From: Rhodococcus maanshanensis NBRC 100610
GTDB lineage: Bacteria; Actinomycetota; Actinomycetes; Mycobacteriales; Mycobacteriaceae
NCBI RefSeq assembly: GCF_001894865.1
Contig: NZ_BCXA01000048.1
Span: 1 to 57,487 of the forward strand
Length of the DNA stretch: 57,487 nt
Direction: 5' to 3'
The notes under the pieces are model-generated. The model saw nothing but the letters and a program-made list of their open reading frames with translations, made no database searches and had not been told where the DNA came from. Positions 27,452 to 37,046 of this stretch are shown one piece after another (within the stretch, counting starts at the first letter, position 1; each line of letters begins with the position of its first letter). The position numbers and the translations under genes are program-made.

Positions 27452-28015
27452 TCGGTCCTGGAGCGGGGCATCGTCGGGGACGGTCACTTCCGGCCCGTAC
27501 ACCTCGATCCCAGGGCCGAACGCGCCCGGCGTCCGGCACTTCTCCATCAGGTCGGCCGGGATCGCCAGGGCGCTCGACCAGAGCCGGGCGACGTCCCCGG
27601 GATCCATCGCATCGTCCTGACCGGTCGCGCGGGCGAGGTCCCATCCGTGCAGCACCAGATCATCGCTCAGGACCTCGTCGATCTGCTGCTCGACCGACAT
27701 CTGTCCGGTCGGGGTGTCGCACTCGGTTTCGGCCAGCTCCGGGGAGTCGAGGACCGCCTGGACATCGACGCGGGCCGCCAGGAAGGCCGCGAGCGGATCG
27801 TCACCGACCGAGGGCGCCGGGCTGAGGTCGCGGTGGACCGGTCGCAGCATGGCCGCGTGCATGGCGACGATGTGCGCCACCACGTCACGGGCCGTCCAGG
27901 CCGCGCACGGGGACTGCTCGGACCACTGCCCAGGTCGAACGGCGGCGATCTTCTGCTCAAAGGCCTCCGCACGGCGGCGGTAGCGATCGGCGATCTGGTT
28001 CATGGCGGCGGTCAC
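27419..28015 (-). CDS. TIGR03086-type DinB-like metal-binding protein
   Basis: A 198-aa protein of the DinB/mycothiol maleylpyruvate isomerase-like fold. WTARDVVAHIVAMH near 40-53 and DDLVLHGWDLARATGQ near 120-135 provide the histidines of the expected metal site. Such proteins often use mycothiol as co-substrate, but the reaction is unknown. GTG 28015 overlaps the XRE gene stop (GTGA). The 3' end overlaps iolG by 33 bases on the opposite strand. Confidence 0.75.
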   Translation of the reverse strand: MTAAMNQIADRYRRRAEAFEQKIAAVRPGQWSEQSPCAAWTARDVVAHIVAMHAAMLRPVHRDLSPAPSVGDDPLAAFLAARVDVQAVLDSPELAETECDTPTGQMSVEQQIDEVLSDDLVLHGWDLARATGQDDAMDPGDVARLWSSALAIPADLMEKCRTPGAFGPGIEVYGPEVTVPDDAPLQDRLLGLLGLDPR

Positions 28016-28254
28016 GCTGTCTCGGCGCCCGACCCCAGCCGGGGAAAAGGTTCGGTGGAGAACACGACCTCCACCGACACCTCGAAGTACGCCGCGATCC
28101 GCAGCGCCAGGTGCAGGCTGGGACTGTATTCACCGCGTTCGAGGTAGCCAACGGTCTGATAGTGAACCCCGAGCGCCTCGGCCAGCTCCCGCCGCGAGAT
28201 GCCCCGCTCGGCACGGAGCATCGCGATGCGGTTGTAGATGACCTCAGAAGGCAC
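28012..28254 (-). CDS. XRE-family transcriptional regulator (short)
   Basis: An 80-aa one-domain helix-turn-helix protein. RIAMLRAERGISRRELAEAL ... HYQTVGYLERGEYSPSL is the Cro/C1 helix-turn-helix, as in the small YozG/YgzD-like regulators often encoded next to ABC exporters. It overlaps the permease end by 11 bases and the DinB-like start by 4, so it belongs to the four-gene operon and may regulate its promoter. Confidence 0.85.
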   Translation of the reverse strand: MPSEVIYNRIAMLRAERGISRRELAEALGVHYQTVGYLERGEYSPSLHLALRIAAYFEVSVEVVFSTEPFPRLGSGAETA

Positions 28255-29086
28255 GCTGCATCGCCTTTTCCCGCCGCGCGGCCATGCTCGATCCCGATTC
28301 GTGACGTGCCATGCGTCGCAACACTACCGGCGCGATCAGCAGGCCCGCGACCGCCCAAACGCCCAGCACCGCCGCGGTCTCGAGGTGCCGCCAGGACTGG
28401 TCGATCTCGATCGCGACCGCTTCGTCGGGCAGCAACGCCGAACGCATACCGAGGCCGAGCCAGTACATGGGGAACGCCTGGCCGACAGCTTGCAGCCAGC
28501 CCGGCAGCGCGGTGATCGGGTAGAAGATGCCCGAGATTGCGATCAACCCCATCAACGGCATCGTCAGCAGGAAGGCCGACCGCGTGTCGAGCACACTGCC
28601 CAGGATCGCGCCGACCGGCAGCACGGCCAGCAGACCCAGCGCCACCACCCACACGAAGGTCGCCACCGCGCCCGAACCGGACAGCGACGAGCCGCCAATG
28701 ATCGCCATGCCGACACCGAGCACGATGAACACCTGCACGATCACCGATCCGGCGGTGGCCACGATCTTGCCGACGAAGTAACCGACCATGCCCTTCGGCA
28801 CCGCCTTGGCGCGCAACAGGGTGCCGTCCTCTCGGTCCAGCACGAGCACGTTGAGCAGCGCGTACATGCCGTTGAACGCGATGATGCTGCCGAGCAGACC
28901 CGGCACGGCCAGCTCGGCGACGGACAGCCCGCTGTCCCCGTACATCCGGTTGCGCAGCAGGAACAGCACGCCGAGCGCGATGGCAGGAGTGAGGAACTGG
29001 CCGATCAGGTCGGGGCCGTTGGTGTACAGCTGCCGCAGCTCGATTCCGCCGCGGGCGAGACCGGCACGGGTGGCAGTGGCGCTCAT
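28244..29086 (-). CDS. ABC-2 type transporter permease
   Basis: A 280-aa integral membrane permease with about six hydrophobic segments, e.g. LIGQFLTPAIALGVLFLL near 27, LLGSIIAFNGMYALLNVLVL near 64, VIVQVFIVLGVGMAIIGG near 115 and AVLGVWAVAGLLIAPVVL near 245. LDREDGTLLRAKAVPKGMVGYFVGK is the conserved cytoplasmic loop of ABC-2 exporters. ATG 29086 overlaps the ATPase stop (ATGA). The substrate is unknown; drugs or lipids are common for the family. Confidence 0.85.
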   Translation of the reverse strand: MSATATRAGLARGGIELRQLYTNGPDLIGQFLTPAIALGVLFLLRNRMYGDSGLSVAELAVPGLLGSIIAFNGMYALLNVLVLDREDGTLLRAKAVPKGMVGYFVGKIVATAGSVIVQVFIVLGVGMAIIGGSSLSGSGAVATFVWVVALGLLAVLPVGAILGSVLDTRSAFLLTMPLMGLIAISGIFYPITALPGWLQAVGQAFPMYWLGLGMRSALLPDEAVAIEIDQSWRHLETAAVLGVWAVAGLLIAPVVLRRMARHESGSSMAARREKAMQRAF

Positions 29087-30012
29087 CGGGTGACCTCCGC
29101 GAGGGTGTGGACGGGCTCGGTCGCTTCGCCGGACTCGGCGCGCCGGACCAGGGTCATGTAGGTGTCTTCCAGCGAGGCGCGGCGCACCTCGAGGTCGCCG
29201 ATGCTCTCGCCGTGCTGCTTGAAAAGCTCGTGCACGAACTTGGTCGACTCGGTGGTGGTGTGGACGAAACGCTGACCGTCCTCGGTCCAGCTCACCTGGG
29301 CCTCGCCCGCGATCGACCGGGCCAGCTCGTCGGGCGAGCCGTCGGCGATGATCCGGCCGCCTGCCAGGATCAGGATCCGGTCGGCCAGGATCTCGGCCTC
29401 GTCGAGATCGTGCGTGGTCAGCAGGACGGTGGTGTCCTCGAGGTCGGCGAGCCGGTGCACCAGATCGTGGAAGTCGCGCCGTGCGGCCGGGTCGAAGCCC
29501 GCGGTCGGCTCGTCCATGAACAGCACCTCGGGCCTGCCGACGACACCGATCGCCACATCCAGCCTGCGCCGTTGGCCACCCGACAGCGAGGAGATCTTGG
29601 CCTCGGCCTGCTCGGTGAGGCCGACAAGCGCGATGAGTTCGTCGGTGTCCCATGGCCGTTGGACCCGAGCGGTGGAATAGGGGCGGTAGTACGCGCCGAG
29701 ATGGGCGAGCAGCTCCCGCACCCGCCACTTCGCGTGGTCGCGCCAGGATTGCAGGACGACGCCGATCTTGGCGCGCCAGTGTTCGTCGCCGTGTTCCGGG
29801 TCGACACCGAGGACGGCGACGCGCCCCGCCGAGCGTCCGCGGAAGCCCTCCAGGATCTCGATGGTGGTGGTCTTGCCCGCCCCGTTGGGGCCGAGCATGA
29901 CCAATACCTCACCGCGCCGCGCCTGGAATGTCACGTCACGCAGAACCTCAGTGGTGTCGTACTGCATGCGCAGCGTGTCGACATCGAGAACAACCCCATT
30001 GTCCGAAGCCAT
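29083..30012 (-). CDS. ABC transporter ATP-binding protein
   Basis: A 309-aa ATPase of the DrrA/CcmA type that powers the adjacent permease. The Walker A motif is LGPNGAGKTTTIEIL near 40, the signature SSLSGGQRRRLDVAIG near 140, and Walker B LFMDEPTAGFDP near 164, followed by the TTHDLDEAE switch. The C-terminal 70 residues are an accessory domain. GGGAGGG lies 4 bases before the ATG. First gene of the operon. Confidence 0.92.
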   Translation of the reverse strand: MASDNGVVLDVDTLRMQYDTTEVLRDVTFQARRGEVLVMLGPNGAGKTTTIEILEGFRGRSAGRVAVLGVDPEHGDEHWRAKIGVVLQSWRDHAKWRVRELLAHLGAYYRPYSTARVQRPWDTDELIALVGLTEQAEAKISSLSGGQRRRLDVAIGVVGRPEVLFMDEPTAGFDPAARRDFHDLVHRLADLEDTTVLLTTHDLDEAEILADRILILAGGRIIADGSPDELARSIAGEAQVSWTEDGQRFVHTTTESTKFVHELFKQHGESIGDLEVRRASLEDTYMTLVRRAESGEATEPVHTLAEVTR

Positions 30013-30040
30013 GAACCCTCCCAATCATCAGCCTTCGATG

Positions 30041-30061
30041 ATTTGTAGCATACCTACTACA
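30041..30061 (-). promoter_or_regulatory. Extended -10 promoter overlapped by TGTAG-N8-CTACA inverted repeat
   Basis: The minus strand reads TGCTACAAAT (30050-30041), an extended -10 element about 30 bases before the ABC ATPase ATG. It is overlapped by TGTAG (30044-30048) and CTACA (30057-30061), an inverted repeat that could bind a regulator such as the XRE protein of this operon. The link is an inference. Confidence 0.38.
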
Positions 30062-30131
30062 TATTGAGGCAGCAATACTTCACCGGCACTTCTTCGGGCT
30101 GAGCCGGCGAGACCGCGAATCTCGGGTCCGG

Positions 30132-30446
30132 CTAGGAGATCTCGTCGCGGAGCGAGCGCTCCCGCGCCTGCTTCGCACGCTCGACGAAGGCGGTGAAGGC
30201 CGGGATCTGCGCGGCAGGCACCGTGAACGGCAACACCTGGAACGGCACGCTCACCCCCGTGGTCTTGAGCTCCACCTTCCAGTCGGCGCCCGAGGGGACG
30301 ACGTGTACCTCCAGGAGCTCCGCGTGCACGAAGAAGATCCCCGGCGCGAATCTGGGTGTCGCGATGGTGACGATGTCGCCGTCGAGCGTCAGCAGAATGT
30401 CCCCGTCGATGCGCACCCGGTGCCGGTTCGTGGTCATGGCGCTCAT
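30132..30446 (-). CDS. Conserved hypothetical protein (104 aa)
   Basis: A 104-aa protein, largely beta-stranded (RVRIDGDILLTLDGDIVTIATPRF ... VHVVPSGADWKVELKTTG) with a C-terminal helix (IPAFTAFVERAKQARERS). I do not recognise the family. There is no signal peptide or membrane segment. GAGG lies upstream of the ATG. It is divergent from dacB. Confidence 0.6.
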   Translation of the reverse strand: MSAMTTNRHRVRIDGDILLTLDGDIVTIATPRFAPGIFFVHAELLEVHVVPSGADWKVELKTTGVSVPFQVLPFTVPAAQIPAFTAFVERAKQARERSLRDEIS

Positions 30447-30550
30447 TCGAGCACGACCTCGACCGGAACGGCCGGTCTCGACCCGATTCGGTCACGGGCC
30501 GGTGCGGAGACTTGGACCCCGGGCACCGGGTCGAATACCCTGCCTCCTCG

Positions 30551-31843
30551 ATGAACGCGCCCGCACGAGCCCTGACCGCACTGGCCGCCGTCGCCTCGAT
30601 CGCCCTGGTCGGCGCGCCGGCGGTTGCGCAGCCCGCCCCCGCTCCTCCGGACTCGAGCACGACCACCACCACGCCGTTCACCACCCCGAACACCGACAAC
30701 TGCCCGCAGCGCAATTCCCCGCCGCAGGCCATCGACCTCTCCGAGGTGCCCGCGCCAGGACAGACCGCGCCCGCCGCGCTGCCCGTTCCCGCCCGGCCGA
30801 TCGGCGGCGCCCGCCTCGGCGAGTGCGGCGCCGTAGCCCCCGACGGCGCACCCGGCCTGCCCGCCGAGATCTCCGCGACCGGGTGGGTGCTCGCCGACCT
30901 CGACTCGGGCGCCGTGATCGCGGCCAAGGATCCGCACGGCCGCTACCGCCCCGCGAGCACCATCAAGGTGCTCCTCGCGATCCTCGCCCTGCGCGAACTC
31001 GACCTCGACACCACCATCACCGCCACCGCCGACGACGCGAACGCCGAGGGCAGCGCGGTCGGCCTCGGCAAGGACGGCCGGTACACCAATCGCCAGCTCA
31101 TGCAGGGCCTGGTGATGGCGTCGGGCAACGACGCCGCACACGCACTCGCCGCGCAGCTCGGCGGCGACGAGCGCACCGTCGAGAAGATGAACGAACTGGC
31201 CCGCTCGCTCGGCGCCCTGGACACCCGCACCGCCACCCCGTCCGGACTGGACGGGCCCGGAATGTCCAGCTCCGCCTACGATCTCGCGGTCATCTTCCGT
31301 GAGGCCATGCGGGACAAGACCTTCGCCGATTTCATCCACACCGAGTCGGTACCGTTCCCGGGATTCCCGAAGGACCCCACCGACCCGGAGGACAAGGACC
31401 ACCCCGGGTTCATCCTCGCCAACGACAACAAGCTGCTCTACAACTACGACGGCGCGATCGGGGGCAAGACCGGGTACACCGACGACGCCAGGCAGACCTT
31501 CGTCGGTGCCGCCGAGCGCAACGGCCGAACGCTCGTGGTGACCCTGATGGCGGCCGACGTCAAGCCGATCCGCCCGTGGGAGCAGGCCGCCCGACTCCTC
31601 GACTACGGTTTCGCGCTCCCGGCGTCGGAATCTGTCGGCACCCTGGCCGACTCGGCCGAGGCGCAGACTGCGGCGCCGGTGACACTGGCCGCACCACCCA
31701 CGGGGCCGGTCGGCGGTCCGACCGCCGCGGCCGCGCCCTCCGACTCCACTTCCGGGGTGTCGAGAACTGCTGTCGCGGTGGTCGGTTCGGCGATCGTCGG
31801 CATGCTGCTCGTGGCGGCCGCGCGGCTCCGACGGCGCCGCTGA
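30551..31843 (+). CDS. dacB: Serine-type D-Ala-D-Ala carboxypeptidase (PBP5/6 class)
   Basis: A 430-aa exported penicillin-binding protein trimming peptidoglycan stem peptides. A signal peptide (ALTALAAVASIALVGAPAVAQP) is followed by a Pro/Thr-rich spacer. The catalytic S-X-X-K is RPASTIKVLL near 133, S-X-N is MASGNDAAH near 188 and K-T-G is GGKTGYTDDARQ near 310. A C-terminal hydrophobic helix with an Arg tail (VVGSAIVGMLLVAAARLRRRR) anchors it outside the membrane. A TACCCT box lies nine bases before the ATG. Confidence 0.92.
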   Translation: MNAPARALTALAAVASIALVGAPAVAQPAPAPPDSSTTTTTPFTTPNTDNCPQRNSPPQAIDLSEVPAPGQTAPAALPVPARPIGGARLGECGAVAPDGAPGLPAEISATGWVLADLDSGAVIAAKDPHGRYRPASTIKVLLAILALRELDLDTTITATADDANAEGSAVGLGKDGRYTNRQLMQGLVMASGNDAAHALAAQLGGDERTVEKMNELARSLGALDTRTATPSGLDGPGMSSSAYDLAVIFREAMRDKTFADFIHTESVPFPGFPKDPTDPEDKDHPGFILANDNKLLYNYDGAIGGKTGYTDDARQTFVGAAERNGRTLVVTLMAADVKPIRPWEQAARLLDYGFALPASESVGTLADSAEAQTAAPVTLAAPPTGPVGGPTAAAAPSDSTSGVSRTAVAVVGSAIVGMLLVAAARLRRRR

Positions 31844-31860
31844 CCGGCCGGCACCGAACG

Positions 31861-32889
31861 TCAGTCGCGGTGCCTGCGCCTGCGTATCAATCCGCCGAGT
31901 CCGACCGCCGCCGCCGCGCCCACCCCGACCAATGCGAGGGCCTCGGACATCGTCGGCCCCCTCGCCGGCGCCTCCTTCACCTCGATGATCGCCGGATCAG
32001 GCGGCGGCACAAACGCCTTCACCTCGTTCTCGTGCGCCGTCGCCGCCCACGCCGTGGAGAAGAGCACCAACCGCGCGGTGAAGTAGATGAACACCAGGAG
32101 GCCGATGATCGGGCCGAAGGTGGAGCCTGCCGGCCCGTTGGTGACCGCCCTCAGGTAGATCACGCCCAGCCGCTTGAAGACCTCGAACCCGACCGCAGCG
32201 AACAGCGCCGCCTTCGCCGCGCTGCGGAGGGTGATCGGCTCGCGGGGCAACCGGGCGATGACCCAGACGAACAGTGCCCACGTCGCCACCACGGCGAGCA
32301 CGCTCGACAGGAGTCGCACCAGGGTCCCGACCCAGCCGATGTCGTCGATGCCGAGCCATTCCAGGACCCGCCCTGTGGTGCTGCCCTCGCCGATCATGGA
32401 CAGACCCACCGAAACGACCAGGGCGAGTAGCAGACCCACCAGCTTCGCGAGATCCTTCAGCTTGGTGCGCAGGAACCCCGAGCTCGGATGGCGCTGGTCC
32501 CACATCGCGCTGAGCGCCTCGCGCAGGTTCGCCATCCAACCGAGGCCCGAGTACGCGGCGACGATCAGACCGATGACACCCACCGTGGTTCGCGCGGCAA
32601 TCGCGGCATCGATCAGCTGGTTGATCTGGTCACCCAGGTTGCCCGGCATCGCCTTGCTGACCGCCTCGTGAATCGAGGTGAGCAGCTCGGGATGTCCGAC
32701 CAGGATGAAACCGGTGGCCGCGAAGGCGACCATCAACAGCGGGAACAGCGCGAACACGCTGAAATAGGTGATGCCGGCCGCGAAGTAGTCGCCCTTCTGC
32801 GCCTGGTACCGCCCGCCCGCCCGGATCAGGTGATCAAGCCACGGCCGTGCCGCACGTAGACGCTCGAGAAGCGCTTTGACGTCCGGCAC
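31861..32889 (-). CDS. YihY/BrkB-family membrane protein
   Basis: A 342-aa protein with about six membrane helices (YFSVFALFPLLMVAFAATGF near 42, VGVIGLIVAAYSGLGWM near 102, LVGLLLALVVSVGLSMIG near 140, and others) and a positively charged C-terminus. This fits the YihY/virulence factor BrkB family, once misnamed ribonuclease BN. The function is unknown. It follows trpS by 6 bases on the same strand, as in M. tuberculosis (Rv3336c-Rv3335c). Confidence 0.85.
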   Translation of the reverse strand: MPDVKALLERLRAARPWLDHLIRAGGRYQAQKGDYFAAGITYFSVFALFPLLMVAFAATGFILVGHPELLTSIHEAVSKAMPGNLGDQINQLIDAAIAARTTVGVIGLIVAAYSGLGWMANLREALSAMWDQRHPSSGFLRTKLKDLAKLVGLLLALVVSVGLSMIGEGSTTGRVLEWLGIDDIGWVGTLVRLLSSVLAVVATWALFVWVIARLPREPITLRSAAKAALFAAVGFEVFKRLGVIYLRAVTNGPAGSTFGPIIGLLVFIYFTARLVLFSTAWAATAHENEVKAFVPPPDPAIIEVKEAPARGPTMSEALALVGVGAAAAVGLGGLIRRRRHRD

Positions 32890-32895
32890 CGCGGA

Positions 32896-34026
<1,131 letters not shown>

Positions 34027-34506
34027 TCAGGGCTCCACCCATGCGAGCTCCCCGCCCGCCGACGTCCAGCGTCGGGCCAACGCGCTCGCCGACGGCCGAT
34101 CTGCCTGCAGGATGACCCGCAGCAGGCCGTCGGTCCTGTCCCTCGCGCCGTCCTCGACGGCGTCGACGAACCAGCCCAGCTCCCCCGGCTCGTCGACCAG
34201 TAGCTCCCCCGCGTCGCGGACCATCAGCACCAGTCCAGGCGACTCGCCCAACCAGTCGTCGGCGTCACGCAGGCACTCGTCGAAGGCGTCCTTGTTGGCG
34301 CCGAAGTAGTACGGGAACTGCAGGGCCGCGGCGAACTCGTCGAACAGGGCGTCGGTCGTCCGCATCTTCGCGGCGCGCACCACCCGCACCGTGTAACCAC
34401 GCTCGGACAGCGCGTACGCGAGGGTGTCGCCGACCGGCGCGGATCCGGTCAGCATGCCTGCCACCGGACCGGTTCGTTCGGTGATGAATCCGTCCACCGT
34501 TGTCAT
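34027..34506 (-). CDS. Barstar-family ribonuclease inhibitor
   Basis: A 159-aa cytoplasmic protein with the barstar core: helix-strand RGYTVRVVRAAKMRTTDALFDEFAAALQFPYYFGANKDAF (about 36-75), where FPYYFGANKDAFDECLRD is the family hallmark. It would block the active site of the barnase-like enzyme encoded just upstream; the start overlaps that gene's stop by one base. Confidence 0.88.
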   Translation of the reverse strand: MTTVDGFITERTGPVAGMLTGSAPVGDTLAYALSERGYTVRVVRAAKMRTTDALFDEFAAALQFPYYFGANKDAFDECLRDADDWLGESPGLVLMVRDAGELLVDEPGELGWFVDAVEDGARDRTDGLLRVILQADRPSASALARRWTSAGGELAWVEP

Positions 34507-34916
34507 CAGCGCATCCTCACAAACGTCGTGTAGTGATCACCGGTGTACCAGGCCGAACCGTCACTACCGGTGACGATGCGCTGCGCGTCCCTCGGTTTTC
34601 CGCGCTGCTTCGGGTTCACGTCCCACTCGCGATAGCTGACGGGGCGACCCGAGGCGTCCGCGGTCGGTAGCTGCCGCTCCCTGTTACCGAAGCGTTCGCC
34701 GCCCTTGGTACCCGGAGCCCCTGCCGAGTCCGGCCAGGTGCCGTCGTCGATCGCCCGCAGGGTCGCCACGGCTGCCGCGGGGACACCGGGTGGCGCGTCG
34801 GAGCCGGGCGCGTCGCCGCCGCGCGTCAGCAGCAACCCCGCCACGACGGCGACGAGCACCAGGACGGCCGCCGCGATGACGCTGCGGGACCGTGCGGACA
34901 GCGATCTAGTGGACAT
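34506..34916 (-). CDS. Barnase-like ribonuclease with N-terminal membrane anchor or signal
   Basis: A 136-aa guanyl-type ribonuclease. Residues 12-31 are hydrophobic (signal or anchor). The catalytic domain ends in the exact barnase pattern: E97 in SYREWDVN, R113 in AQRIVTGSDG, H128 in YTGDHYTTFVRMR, equivalent to barnase Glu73, Arg87 and His102. It should be exported and active outside the cell, with barstar protecting the cytoplasm. It overlaps the end of the MMPL gene by 11 bases and barstar by 1. Confidence 0.88.
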   Translation of the reverse strand: MSTRSLSARSRSVIAAAVLVLVAVVAGLLLTRGGDAPGSDAPPGVPAAAVATLRAIDDGTWPDSAGAPGTKGGERFGNRERQLPTADASGRPVSYREWDVNPKQRGKPRDAQRIVTGSDGSAWYTGDHYTTFVRMR

Positions 34917-37023
34917 TGACCCGCTCCCTCAGCCGGACCATCGACGGCGGCGCCCACCAGTTGGCCTCGCCCATCAGCTTCACCAGCGCGGGCACCAGCA
35001 GCATCCGGACCACGGTGGCGTCGATGATCAGCGCGACGATCATCCCGACCCCGATGAATCGCATGACGGACAGGTCGGAAAGGGTGAACGCGCCGGTCAC
35101 CAGGATCAACAGGGTCGCGGCCGCGGTGACCACCCGCCCGGTCTTGGCCGCGCCGATGCGCACGGCCTCCTCGGTGCTTGCGCCGTCCCGCCTGGCCTCG
35201 ACCATCCGCGAGATCAGGAACACCTCGTAGTCGGTGGAGAGGCCGAACACCATCGCGATGATCAGCACGACCATCCCCGAGATCAACGGGCCAGGGGTGA
35301 CGTTCAGCAACCCCGTCAGGTGCCCGTCGTAGAAGATCCAGGTGAGGATGCCGAAGGTCGCGCCAAGGCTCAGCGCGGCCATCAGCACCGCCTTGATCGG
35401 CAGCACGATCGACCCGAACGCGAAGAACATCAGCACCAGCGTCGCGATCACCATCACCGCGATCATCACCGGCAGATAGTGCAGGACCGAGTTCACGCTG
35501 TCGACGGACAACGCGGTGATCCCGCCCAGGAGCAATTCGGTGCCTGCGGGCGCCTCGATCCCGTCGAGCCTGCGGACGGTGTCGACCGCGGCGACCGACC
35601 GGTCCGGGTCCTCGAGCACCGCGCGGATCGCGACCATGCCGTCGGCGGTGCCGAGGGTGATCGCCTGCTGGACGCCATCGGTCGCGCCGACCGCCCTGCT
35701 CACCTCGGCGACCGCGGCGTCGCCGGGCGGTGCACCGTCCTCGCCGCGCACCACGACGGTGGCGCCGCTGCTCGCGATCGGGAACTGCGCGGTGAGCTGT
35801 TCCACCGTCGTGCGCGTCTCGTTGCCCGGCGGCAGCGCGGTGTGGTCCACATCGCCGAACCGAGTCCCCAAGAGCGGCAAGGTCAACAGCAGCAGCCCGG
35901 CCACGATGGTGACGGCGATGACGACCGGCCTGCGCATCACGGCGGTCGCGAGTGCGCCCCAGAAGCGTTGCGCTCGAGCCTCACCCCGCTCGAATGCCCC
36001 GCGGCGCCAGGTCAGCGCGTCGATCCGCGGGCCGAGGACGGCGAGCAGCGCGGGCAGCGCCGTCAACGAGAGCGCCGCGGCAAGCGCGACCGCGGCCATC
36101 GCGCCGAACCCGAGCGACTTGAGCATCTGCTGCGGGAACACCAGGGTGCCCGCGAACGCGCACAGCAGCAGCACCGCGGAGAACGCGACAGTACGGCCCG
36201 CGGAGGCCATCGTCCGGGTGACCGCCTCGTCGGTGTCCGCCCCTGCGGCGAGCTCCTCGCGGTACCGGCTCACGATGAAGAGTCCGTAGTCGATCGCCAT
36301 GCCGAGCCCGAGCAGCGAGGCGATGTTCACCGAAAACACGCTGACCTCGAGGAACATCGACAACAGGCGCAGCGCGGCCAGCGCGCCGAGCATCGAGAGC
36401 GCGCCGATCGCGACCGGGATCGCCGCTCCGACCAGCCCGCCGAAGACCAGCACCAGCACCAGCAGGGTGACCGGCAGCGAGACCATCTCCGCGACCACCA
36501 GGTCGCGCTTGGATTCCTTGTTGACCTCGTCCGCGATCGCGCTGAACCCGGACAGCTCGGTGGACACCCCCGGCACGGTCAGCTGCGGTTCGAGTTCCGT
36601 GAACGACGCGATCCGCTCGCTCTCGCTCCCCTCCACGAAAACCACTGCCAGCGCCGTGGATCCGTCGCCACTGCGCAACAACGACCGGATCGGGCCCGTC
36701 GCGCCCCAGTAGTCCTCGATGGGCTCGGCGAGCAGGCCCCGATCGACCTCCGCGAGGCGAGCCGAGACCGCGGGCCCGATGTCGTCGACGGTCTTGCCGT
36801 CGGGGGCACGGTAGATCGCGATGATGTCCGGGCTGCGGATCCCGAAATGCTCGGCCAGCAGCTCGTCGACGAGCGCGGCTTCGCTGGACGGATCGATGTC
36901 ACCGCCCTGGCTGAGCCGGTCCAGCACACCGGACCCCCACAGCCCCCCGAGGAGCATGGCGCCGACCACGACCGTCAGCACGGCCCAACGGCGCCCCAGC
37001 ACGAACATTGTCCACCGCGTCAC
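34906..37023 (-). CDS. MMPL/RND-family transporter
   Basis: A 705-aa membrane protein with the duplicated RND layout: an N-terminal helix, a large extracytoplasmic loop (about 35-170), a five-helix block containing LLGLGMAIDYGLFIVSRYREEL near 230, a second loop, and a five-helix block with VFGLSTDYEVFLISRMVEARRDG near 590. This GLGxDY signature marks proton-driven lipid or siderophore-lipid exporters of actinobacteria (MmpL). The substrate is unknown. First gene of a three-gene operon with the RNase and barstar. Confidence 0.9.
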   Translation of the reverse strand: MTRWTMFVLGRRWAVLTVVVGAMLLGGLWGSGVLDRLSQGGDIDPSSEAALVDELLAEHFGIRSPDIIAIYRAPDGKTVDDIGPAVSARLAEVDRGLLAEPIEDYWGATGPIRSLLRSGDGSTALAVVFVEGSESERIASFTELEPQLTVPGVSTELSGFSAIADEVNKESKRDLVVAEMVSLPVTLLVLVLVFGGLVGAAIPVAIGALSMLGALAALRLLSMFLEVSVFSVNIASLLGLGMAIDYGLFIVSRYREELAAGADTDEAVTRTMASAGRTVAFSAVLLLCAFAGTLVFPQQMLKSLGFGAMAAVALAAALSLTALPALLAVLGPRIDALTWRRGAFERGEARAQRFWGALATAVMRRPVVIAVTIVAGLLLLTLPLLGTRFGDVDHTALPPGNETRTTVEQLTAQFPIASSGATVVVRGEDGAPPGDAAVAEVSRAVGATDGVQQAITLGTADGMVAIRAVLEDPDRSVAAVDTVRRLDGIEAPAGTELLLGGITALSVDSVNSVLHYLPVMIAVMVIATLVLMFFAFGSIVLPIKAVLMAALSLGATFGILTWIFYDGHLTGLLNVTPGPLISGMVVLIIAMVFGLSTDYEVFLISRMVEARRDGASTEEAVRIGAAKTGRVVTAAATLLILVTGAFTLSDLSVMRFIGVGMIVALIIDATVVRMLLVPALVKLMGEANWWAPPSMVRLRERVNVH

Positions 37024-37046
37024 GGTGGAAGACTAGCGGTATCTGA

